From assembly GCA_050180705.1 (NCBI GenBank), contig JBFXDX010000002.1, positions 372,001-436,000 on the forward strand: 64,000 nucleotides of DNA. Reading direction: 5' to 3'. The position numbers and the translations under genes are program-made. This DNA comes from SB25 sp050180705 (GTDB lineage Bacteria; Bacteroidota; Bacteroidia; Bacteroidales; Tenuifilaceae). The notes beneath the pieces are model-generated. The model had not been told where the DNA came from. It saw nothing but the letters and a program-made list of their open reading frames with translations, and ran no database searches. Positions 8,844 through 16,300 of this stretch are shown here, piece after piece. Numbering within the stretch: position 1 is the stretch's first letter; each line of letters begins with the position of its first letter.

Positions 8844-9456
8844 ATGTTTTTAGTATGTAAATGTTTCTTGAATACATGATCAGGCCAGATCCTTGGCCTA
8901 ACAGAAGAACTGGATCGAGCCGGAATATCGCATAGATAAAAATTAATGAAGAGCCAATTAGGCTTAAAACCCAGAATCCCATAGGCAAATGAGATTCTTT
9001 TCTCCTTTCGGAGTATATCCATTGATAAACAAACCGAAGGGTGAATAGAATCTGAGATATTACTCCAAGTGCCATAAGTCCTAAAGGAATATGCTCGGTG
9101 TTGAAAAGGTTTGCTCTGTCAATTACATTGTTATTAAAGCCATAAATCAGAATGATTGCTGGAAATATGTATAGAAATACTCTTAGCCAAACTGGAAACT
9201 TTTTCCATTCATTTTCCAGTTGCATATTTCGGATATAGATGAAGTATGTGATTACTTGCCCTAGCATTATGGAGAAATCGTCGCGGAGATAACCGTAGAG
9301 GAATAGGAGGAAAGAGGCTAGTAGACTTAATTGCCAGAATAAATTTGGAGTTAACACTTTCTTGTGTTTCTCAGAAATGATCCATTGTAGAATCATTCTA
9401 CTCGAGAATAAAGCCTGAGCTGTAAACCCAATTCCTAAAACAAGCCAACTGTTCAT
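8833..9456 (-). CDS. Lipid A biosynthesis N-terminal domain (LAB_N) protein, two tandem domains
   Basis: 207 residues made of two copies of the roughly 72-residue LAB_N membrane domain. Copy 1 (about 5-78) has SSRMILQWIISEKHK ... FWQLSLLASFLLFLYG ... GQVITYFIYIRNMQ. Copy 2 (about 125-203) has TLRFVYQWIYSERRKE ... FWVLSLIGSSLIFIYA ... GQGSGLIMYSRNIYIL. LAB_N is found fused to LpxB in some bacteria, and alone beside polyprenyl-phosphate GT2 and ArnT-like genes. It is 17 bases downstream of the GT2 and overlaps the GT39 gene. The role is not settled: a membrane partner, flippase or adaptor for the sugar-phospholipid donor fits the context. Confidence 0.83.
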   Translation of the reverse strand: MNSWLVLGIGFTAQALFSSRMILQWIISEKHKKVLTPNLFWQLSLLASFLLFLYGYLRDDFSIMLGQVITYFIYIRNMQLENEWKKFPVWLRVFLYIFPAIILIYGFNNNVIDRANLFNTEHIPLGLMALGVISQILFTLRFVYQWIYSERRKESHLPMGFWVLSLIGSSLIFIYAIFRLDPVLLLGQGSGLIMYSRNIYILKTYGE

Positions 9457-9473
9457 GATTTGTACCTTAAGGA

Positions 9474-10187
9474 TTAATTACACTCTTGAACAGAGTAGTT
9501 TATGTACTTTTTTTTCATCCATAGGTATGCAAAGCAATCCATGAGTGGGCCTAGTAACCTATTCCATAGGTTGAATTTTGATTTCCCGGCTGTTCTTTGA
9601 AAATGTTGTACCGGCACCTGTAAGATCTTACCCTTTTGCAGTAAAACCATTGCAGGTAGAAACCGGTGCAATCCGTTGAACATTGGGATTTGCTTGGCGA
9701 TATCTGTTTTTATTATTTTTAGTGGACAGCCAGTGTCGTCCATCCCATCGTGAGTAAAAGCTCTTCGGATTTTGTTGGCAATTACCGACGATAGATTTTT
9801 TGTAAACGAGTCTTTTCTGTTCGTTCTTACTCCAGTTATAAGGTCGTAATCATTGGCGTGTTGTAGTAAAAGGGTAAAATCTAAGGGCGAGGTTTGTAAG
9901 TCTGCGTCGATATAACCTGTTAGCGGAGTGTCGGAATAGTCGAATCCTGCTTTTATGGCAGCACTAAGTCCGTAGTTTTTATCGAATGAGCAGTAGGTAA
10001 ACTGATCGGACCAACTGCATATCTCCTTTATTCTTTCAAGACTATTGTCTTTGGACCCATCGTTAATGAAAAGAACTTTAGTGCTGATATTTGAGGTTTC
10101 CATGAACCGTTCTAGTTCCCTATACACCCGTTCTAGGTTGTCTTCTTCATTAAATACGGGAACAATAATTGTTAGTTCATAATTCAT
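9474..10187 (-). CDS. GT2 family glycosyltransferase, DPM1/ArnC-like polyprenyl-phosphate sugar synthase
   Basis: 237 residues. The GT-A fold is shown by TIIVPVFNEEDNL near the N-terminus, FINDGSKDNS (about residue 40-50) and the metal-binding DADLQTSP motif near residue 93. The order of motifs matches dolichyl-phosphate mannose synthase and ArnC, which transfer a sugar from a nucleotide donor to polyprenyl phosphate at the inner face of the membrane. The two C-terminal membrane helices of ArnC are absent, so it is closer in size to soluble DPM1. The LAB_N gene starts 17 bases downstream and may supply the membrane anchor. The nucleotide sugar used is unknown. Confidence 0.85.
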   Translation of the reverse strand: MNYELTIIVPVFNEEDNLERVYRELERFMETSNISTKVLFINDGSKDNSLERIKEICSWSDQFTYCSFDKNYGLSAAIKAGFDYSDTPLTGYIDADLQTSPLDFTLLLQHANDYDLITGVRTNRKDSFTKNLSSVIANKIRRAFTHDGMDDTGCPLKIIKTDIAKQIPMFNGLHRFLPAMVLLQKGKILQVPVQHFQRTAGKSKFNLWNRLLGPLMDCFAYLWMKKKYINYSVQECN

Positions 10188-10220
10188 AAGACATATAAAT
10201 TAAAAAATGCAATAGCCGAG

Positions 10221-11120
10221 TCATTCTATAAATTTGAGTTCAGATCTTTGCATTGTTATGTTGTTTGTTACAGATTTTGCTTGTGTGTTATTGGGTTGAT
10301 TCAGGCTAGAATTTGGTTCCTTTGACATGTAAAGGAATAGAAGCCTATCAACTAATCGTGGAAATATCTTTTCTGTAAGTACAGCAAGTTTCCCTTCGTT
10401 AGTCATTGTTATACTCTTACGACGGTGAATTATGCCGTTTACAATTTTTTTTGCAACAGTTTTGGCTGTCATCATTTGTTCCTCGTTTCGGGGTGAAATC
10501 CCTTGAGGTATTCCATTGGCAGTGAGAGCCGCTTTACGAATATTGGTGGCGGTAAAACCCGGTGCTGCTATTAGTACGTTGAGTCCGTTATGTAGATTTT
10601 CTGCTCTAACAGTATCCAGAAATCCGCGCATTGCGAATTTCGATGCAGAGTATCCACTTCGGCCTGGAAGTCCGCAGTACCCAGCAACAGATATAATTCC
10701 AACTATCGATCCTTTAGCGTTTATGAGATGTGGTAATGCGTATTTTGTGCAGTAAACAGTTCCAAAGAAGTTAACCTCCATGAGTTGTCGAATCACTTTT
10801 GTATCGACGTCAGACAGTGTAGCTCGCATCGATAATCCAGCGTTGTTTATTAGGTAATCAACTTTGCCAAATTCCTCAATAGTTGTCTTGATAAGGTTTT
10901 GGCAATCGCTTTCGATTGTTACATCGGTTTTAACTGCTAGTGCATTATACCCTTTATCTGTTAGTTCATCTTCAATTACCGATAATCTATATATGTTTCG
11001 TGATGCAAGAACAACAGTTGCTCCTCTGTATGCTAATTCTTTTGCACAGGCTAATCCTATTCCCGACGATGCTCCTGTAATTATTGCAACCTTTCCTTTT
11101 AGTATGTTGTTTCTTTTCAT
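10221..11120 (-). CDS. SDR family oxidoreductase
   Basis: About 299 residues from the ATG at 11120. Upstream in-frame codons to 11198 cross an inverted repeat and are unlikely to be coding. This is a classical short-chain dehydrogenase: TGASSGIG near residue 14, NNAG near 90, catalytic Ser in GIISVAGYCG and the YSASK dyad near 158-162. The extended C-terminus resembles the DHRS7B/dihydroxyacetone-type membrane-associated SDRs, which often act on lipid or steroid-like substrates. It lies between the WaaP-like kinase and GT2 genes on the same strand, with about 108 bases before it. A role in modifying the lipid or sugar of this cluster is likely but not proven. Confidence 0.8.
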   Translation of the reverse strand: MKRNNILKGKVAIITGASSGIGLACAKELAYRGATVVLASRNIYRLSVIEDELTDKGYNALAVKTDVTIESDCQNLIKTTIEEFGKVDYLINNAGLSMRATLSDVDTKVIRQLMEVNFFGTVYCTKYALPHLINAKGSIVGIISVAGYCGLPGRSGYSASKFAMRGFLDTVRAENLHNGLNVLIAAPGFTATNIRKAALTANGIPQGISPRNEEQMMTAKTVAKKIVNGIIHRRKSITMTNEGKLAVLTEKIFPRLVDRLLFLYMSKEPNSSLNQPNNTQAKSVTNNITMQRSELKFIE

Positions 11121-11153
11121 GTCTTTTATACCATTAATTCCGATTTGGAAGGA

Positions 11154-11187
11154 GACCCGACAGGCAACTATGAGAACCTGCCGGGTT
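11154..11187 (-). repeat. Inverted repeat (hairpin) after the LPS kinase gene
   Basis: Arms GACCCGACAGG (11154-11164) and CCTGCCGGGTT (11177-11187) pair with one mismatch and a terminal wobble around a 12-base loop. It lies between the kinase stop and the SDR start, with no clear T tract following on the minus strand. It closely resembles the hairpin at 13272-13305. It may be a weak terminator, a processing site or a dispersed palindromic repeat. Confidence 0.6.
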
Positions 11188-11228
11188 CTTCCGTTCATAA
11201 CAACTAAACCAAATCAGTTATTTTATTG

Positions 11229-12005
11229 TTAATTGACATTCTGTTTCTTTAGTTGATGGTTATTTCCCCAAAAATTTTTGAAAAGGTTTTTAATGTATTT
11301 TCTTTCTTTAAATTGAATTTGAAAGAAAACCATAGTCATGAGAGTTCTAAAACTATTCGATTGGGAGTCATTTGCGTATTCGCTTCCTATAATTCCAAGT
11401 TTATCGACGGGTAAGTTTAGTCTACGTAAGTTTTTTAGTCCTCTTCGTTTGGTGTATGCACGAAATTCCATACGGTTATTGTCGATTAATGCAAAATCGT
11501 ATTCTCCGTTCGTTTGTGTGTATAATACATTCGTTAAGTTGTAGTCGTTATGGAAAATCCCGAGTCGATGTAATTTATAGCTGTAGTGAGCAAAGGCTTT
11601 TAGTCCCTCTTCCGATTTTCCAATCGGTTGCTCAAGCAATTCATTCAGGGGTTTGAGTTCGATGAAATCGCTGATGTAGAAACTCTGATACAGTAATCCC
11701 TTTTTGTAAATATCAACGAAGGCAATTGGCATTGGAGTGTTTATGCCCGATCGAATTAATTTTCGGGAGTTTTCGAACGCCCTTTGTGCTTTCGATTTTC
11801 GTAACGTTGCATAAATTAATCGATTTGCCCAGGTGATACGTTTAAAATATTTAACAACAATATCCTGACCCGATATGCTAACTTTCCTTACTTCATTCCG
11901 TCCTGTATGAAGTAGTTCTCCCGAATTCTCAAAATTATCAGGTACTTGTCTAATAAAATCGAACAGGTGAGAGAATGCTGGGTTAATATAAATTTTTGTT
12001 TTCAT
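11229..12005 (-). CDS. Lipopolysaccharide kinase (Kdo/WaaP-like) family protein
   Basis: About 258 residues from the ATG at 12005. The fold is an atypical protein kinase: the ATP-binding Lys is probably in IVVKYFKR (about residue 50), the catalytic loop is GIFHNDYNLTNVLY (HxD-like, with Asp and Asn present), and the metal-binding Asp lies in FALIDNNR in place of DFG. Family members phosphorylate Kdo or heptose in the LPS core. It starts 19 bases after the end of the upstream GT2 gene. With the GT39, GT2 and LAB_N genes this supports a lipid A/core modification cluster. A substrate other than LPS is possible, since this superfamily is broad. Confidence 0.82.
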   Translation of the reverse strand: MKTKIYINPAFSHLFDFIRQVPDNFENSGELLHTGRNEVRKVSISGQDIVVKYFKRITWANRLIYATLRKSKAQRAFENSRKLIRSGINTPMPIAFVDIYKKGLLYQSFYISDFIELKPLNELLEQPIGKSEEGLKAFAHYSYKLHRLGIFHNDYNLTNVLYTQTNGEYDFALIDNNRMEFRAYTKRRGLKNLRRLNLPVDKLGIIGSEYANDSQSNSFRTLMTMVFFQIQFKERKYIKNLFKNFWGNNHQLKKQNVN

Positions 12006-12023
12006 CAAAATTCAGGGGGAATT

Positions 12024-12791
12024 CTAAAGGGTTATTTTATTCTTTATCGATGTAAGATTCTTGTTTATGGCTATTTGTACTTCATTAATCTCTTTTACGG
12101 CTTTACTATTAGTATTTGTAATAAGCAGTTCAACTCGTTTAATGATAAGTTTGTAGTTCCACAGGAGCGTAAGAAATATTTCTTGCCCTTCATTAACGAA
12201 TTCCTTTGTGGCATTTATCGTGCTTGTTTTTTCGTACTTGGTTGGATGTATGAGTTCGTTCAGAAGTACATATTCAATTTTTTTTCCAACAGATTGGTAG
12301 TAAAGGTTGAGGAAGGTTTCAACACCAAATCGAACATCACGAATATCGTTGATTAATGGAACTATGTCCTTTTTGAATAGTGCTCTTTCGCCTGTTAACG
12401 ATTTAAAAGGATTTATTCTGTAATCAATAAGCGTTTCCGAAGGTTGCCCCAGCACCATGTCTGCTTCACCGGCAAAGATTGGTGCTAGTAGTTTATAGAA
12501 ATGTTCTCCTTTGATATTCGAGACATCGGCATCGAAGAATAGAATTATTTCACCGGTCGCCTTTTCTACACCATGAGCCATAGCCCAACTCTTACCTTTA
12601 TTTTCAACTAGTCGTTCGTATTTAAACGACAATCTTTTGGATAGAGCATTAAGAATACTTGCAGTGTTGTCGGTCGATCCGTCGTCAACAACAATGATTT
12701 CCGAGTTTTGGCAATGCTTGCAGCACGATTCTACTACGTTTGCAATTGTTTTTTCCTCGTTGTATGCGCATATGATTACACTTACATTCAT
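12024..12791 (-). CDS. GT2 family glycosyltransferase
   Basis: 255 residues. GT-A motifs: VSVIICAYNEEKTI at the N-terminus, VVDDGSTDNT near 38-47, a conserved ENKGKSWAM segment and the DxD-type FFDADVSNI near 90. C-terminal hydrophobic helices are lacking, so the enzyme should be cytosolic or peripheral. The motif set is close to enzymes that use polyprenyl phosphate or diacylglycerol as acceptor, such as glucosyl-3-phosphoglycerate or dolichyl-phosphate glucose synthase relatives. It is the first gene of the LPS cluster. No acceptor can be named. Confidence 0.82.
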   Translation of the reverse strand: MNVSVIICAYNEEKTIANVVESCCKHCQNSEIIVVDDGSTDNTASILNALSKRLSFKYERLVENKGKSWAMAHGVEKATGEIILFFDADVSNIKGEHFYKLLAPIFAGEADMVLGQPSETLIDYRINPFKSLTGERALFKKDIVPLINDIRDVRFGVETFLNLYYQSVGKKIEYVLLNELIHPTKYEKTSTINATKEFVNEGQEIFLTLLWNYKLIIKRVELLITNTNSKAVKEINEVQIAINKNLTSIKNKITL

Positions 12792-12812
12792 AGTTATAAT
12801 TTTTTGACGGTT

Positions 12813-13097
12813 TTAAATTCTATATATTGCACCTGATAAAAAATTTAATCGAATAATCTGTTTGAATTTTTCGTTTATAAACTTATTTGAAACGAAGGGG
12901 GTCCTTGAAATTATTTGGTGAATTTTGTTTCTTCCTGCTTGATAATAAGAAATCAAAACTAGGATGAATGGTAATGAATAATAAAAGTTTAAGGATGAAT
13001 TAGCTGTTTTAGAGAATGAAGTTGTTCGTTTTGCGGATGAACTTATTCTGGCAGGTTTAACAGTCGCTACAATAATATTTCTAGTTCTTTTTAGCAT
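12813..13097 (-). CDS. Hypothetical 94-residue protein (doubtful)
   Basis: ATG start at 13097 and TAA stop; 94 residues, basic, with one hydrophobic segment near the middle (FYYSLPFILVLISYY). I recognise no family. Codon choice is not obviously wrong for the genome. It lies 21 bases upstream of the GT2 gene on the same strand, and nine bases after the stop of a 43-codon ORF. It could be a small membrane protein, the decayed remnant of a larger gene, or chance. Confidence 0.3.
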   Translation of the reverse strand: MLKRTRNIIVATVKPARISSSAKRTTSFSKTANSSLNFYYSLPFILVLISYYQAGRNKIHQIISRTPFVSNKFINEKFKQIIRLNFLSGAIYRI

Positions 13098-13106
13098 AAT
13101 AGCATT

Positions 13107-13238
13107 CTACTTTGAAGTACTACCGTAAAGTTTGTTGATATTGACTAATTGTGAAACAAAGAGTTGGCTCAACTGGACAAAATCGAGTTTAAAGAAACCA
13201 TGGTTTGGGTTTAGTCGTTTGATGTTTTGTTGATTCAT
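13107..13238 (-). CDS. Hypothetical 43-residue ORF (doubtful)
   Basis: ATG at 13238 to TAG at 13107-13109; the peptide starts MNQQNIKRLNPNHGFF and ends YGSTSK. No recognised domain or signal peptide. It is listed because it directly precedes the 94-residue ORF in the same direction, as if the two formed a small unit. Chance is a real possibility at this length. Confidence 0.2.
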   Translation of the reverse strand: MNQQNIKRLNPNHGFFKLDFVQLSQLFVSQLVNINKLYGSTSK

Positions 13239-13271
13239 TTTACTTCTCCAATTAGTGTTTTGCTTTTGAAT

Positions 13272-13305
13272 GAGTCCGACACGCAAGTTACAACCTGCCG
13301 GACTC
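13272..13305 (-). repeat. Inverted repeat (hairpin) downstream of the RND-TolC gene
   Basis: Arms GAGTCCG (13272-13278) and CGGACTC (13299-13305) are perfectly complementary. Further in, ACACG and CCTGC continue the pattern imperfectly. It lies about 55 bases past the stop of the efflux gene, in the position of a terminator, but no T-rich run follows on the minus strand. Sequence and spacing resemble the hairpin at 11154-11187 (shared CAGGTT ... CCTG/CCGG core). Confidence 0.6.
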
Positions 13306-13360
13306 GCTTCTAACCTTTAAATAATTAATCCATAATCTAATCCCGCATTTCTCTGATTCA

Positions 13361-16300
13361 TCATTTGTATCTATTTGTTTCTTTAAGGTATTCAGCCTTT
13401 TTGATCTGATAATTACACTGTGCTTCAGTTAAACTATCGAGTGCACTTAACCACGCCGATTGTGCTTCGAGAAGATCCGACATCGACACAACGCCAGCAT
13501 GGTAGTTGTCGTTGGTGATTTTTAGATTTTCTTCGGCTTGCTTTACCGATTTTTTGGCTACCTCAATCTGAAAGTAGCATTGGTTGAGTTCGTTGTTAGT
13601 CTGAATAACTTGAAGTTTTAGCAGTTCTGCAGTCTCTTCCAGTTGATTAACAGCATTCGCTACTTTAATTCGATTTTGGTTGATCTTATGTTTTCCCTCC
13701 CACCAGTCCGTTATTGGAATACTTATCGTGGCAAATGCAATAGAGTTAGTGGTGGAGTTATCCATCATGTCTAAATAGTAACCTGCCACACCAATAGCTG
13801 CCTGCGGCAAATTTTCACCTATTGTGATTTCCTTTTGTAGTTTTTCAACCTTAACAACATTGCTTAGCATTTTGTACTCCGAGCGATTTTCAACTGCTGT
13901 TTCGGGTTGGATGTACAAGTTTAGTGGCGATTCCGATTCAGAAAGTGCTGTTGTTAGCGTCATAGTGCTATCGTAACCTATTCCTAAATGCTGGCAAAGG
14001 GCTTGCTTCGAAATTGATATTCCATCTCGGAGTTTCATTTGATTTACCTCTATCTCGTTATGTTTCAGTTGAACTTTAAGCAAATCGGTACGTTGTACTA
14101 AGCCTGCGTTGTATGAAACCGTAACATCACGTTGTAGAGTATCTAGAAGTTGACGGTACTTTTCTAGGGTCTTTGTTTTTTCCTGTAGATTGATAATGGT
14201 CCAGTACAGTTCTTCTGCTCTTACCAGAACTTCCGATGTTGTAAGTGCTTGTTTTTCTTTGTTTATTTCGATAGCCGTTTTAGCCAGTTTATTCCCATTT
14301 ATTATTCTACCTCCTGTAAAAATAGGCTGTGTAAGTGTTATGGAGGCTGTGTTTATGTAATCTATTAAGCCAATTGACATAGGAGGTATATAGGCAAACT
14401 GTGTTGCTGCAGATATGTTTGCAGGATCTCCATCGTAAACAGGAAGGTTCATTTCTGGTGTTTTTGCTTTTAATAGGTAGTCAGTCGATTTTAGAGCAAC
14501 AGCCATTGCGCTTGCAGTAGGGAAGTAGTGTGTGAAAGCCGCCTTTTTTTGTTCTTCTGAAATTGATAGGTTGTTTTTGGCTTCTTTAATTTTTCGGTTG
14601 TTCTCTAGTGCAAGATTCTTGCATGAATCTAAACTTAATGCAGTCTGAGCTTTAGCGTTTTCCGAAACAAAAGGTAGAACAATTAGTAGGATAACTACTG
14701 TTTTTGATGCGGGTACCGACCAAAATCCACGTTTGTTTGGTTTATCGCTATAAATCCACGAGTAAAGAATTGGAAGCACGTAAAGCGTAAGCACCATCGA
14801 AATTAAAAGTCCAAAGCATATAACTGTTCCTAATGGACCCCAAAGAGGCGAACCGCTAAGAATCATAGGTATAACGCCAACCGATGCTGCTGCTGCCGTA
14901 AGGAATATTGGGCGCATACGACGTTTCCCTGCTGCAAGTGCAGCCTCTTTCACCGTCATTTTCTTGTCGTTTTTCTTTAGTTCACAGGCATAGTCAATAA
15001 GTATAATACCGTTACGGACAACCATACCACACAAACTTGTGACGCCAATGAACGCTGTTAAGCTGAAAGGATAACCAACCAATGAAAGTCCTATAGCAGC
15101 ACCAGGAATTCCTAGTAGCATTGTCGAAAGAATTAGTAGCGATAGTTTCGATTTTTTAAACTGGAATAAAAGGATGAAAAATATTAGTACAATGCTTAAT
15201 CCTAATGCAATTTCCATTGGTATGAAGGTTTCCTTTTGGCCTTCGAAGTCTCCACCATAATCAATGGTCGCTCCTGCAGGAAGTTCAAGTTTATCAACTT
15301 GTGGTTTGATCTCATTGAATATTGCCGATGCCATTGTTCCCGTTTCATTATCGAGCGATACGGTTAGTGTTCTTGTTCCATTCCGGTGTGCGATTGTTCC
15401 TTCTGTCCACTCTGGCTTAATTTGGGCGAACGATCTTAGCGGTAGCGCCGAGAAACTTGATAATGACGTTATTGTTTGATCCTGAATTGTTTTGATGCTT
15501 TTTTGTTCCTTAGTATCCTGAGTTAGTCTAACTTCGACTGGATAGTCGTTTTCCCATATTGTAGTTAGAGGAATTCCATCGAGACCAACCATTAGCGATG
15601 TCGCTACAAAACCTTTTGAATACCCTAGTCTGTTTGCTTTATCTTTGTCTAATTCAATTCTAACATTTTGTTGTTTCTGATCCCAGTCGTTGCGCATCCA
15701 TGCAATGTGTTTCGTATTCTGAATTATACTTTCCACTTGCGATTGAACGCTACGAATATCCTTAATGGAATCGGACGAAATTCTGATTTCGATTGGCGAT
15801 TTGTTCAACTGCATTGCAAGTATTTTCCACTTAACATGTGCGTTGGCAAAATTATCAGCATACTTTTTATTGTATTCATTTACTATTTCCCGAGTTGCTT
15901 TATCCGAGATAGTGTTTATCATTAGTTGCCCATAGTTCGGCGCAGGCATATTAGGTGCATACATCGTATGGAATCGAGGCGAACTAGTGCCAATAAAACT
16001 GGTAACTGTAACTACTCTTTTGTCGTTTAGCAGAACGGTTTCTAAACTATCCACTATGCTTGCAGTGCTTTCGAGTGATGAGCCTGTGGGCAAATAAACT
16101 TCCACGGCAAATTGGTTACGTTCTACTTCGGGGAATAGCTCTTGATCTATATTTGAGAATAGGTAAAATGAAAATAACAGTATAGTAACTGCTCCAAGTA
16201 TAGTCCAGTTCCTGTGATGAAATGCTTTTTCCAATGTAAAGTCGAACCATTTTTGAAGCCAATCCAGAAAAGAATTGCCTTTTTTGTCCGATTTACTTTT

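Larger units (their letters stand above)
12792..13360. other. 569-base low-information region between the LPS cluster and the efflux operon
   Basis: No recognised gene. On the minus strand there are two consecutive small ORFs (13107-13238 and 12813-13097) separated by nine bases, and an inverted repeat at 13272-13305 just past the efflux gene stop. No tRNA-like cloverleaf or transposase remnant is evident. The small ORFs are listed separately with low confidence. Confidence 0.6.

Noticed and set aside
11121..11198. 26-codon N-terminal extension of the SDR gene
   Set aside because: It crosses the 11154-11187 hairpin, and SDR proteins of this type begin close to the GKVAIITGASSGIG motif, so the ATG at 11120 is preferred.
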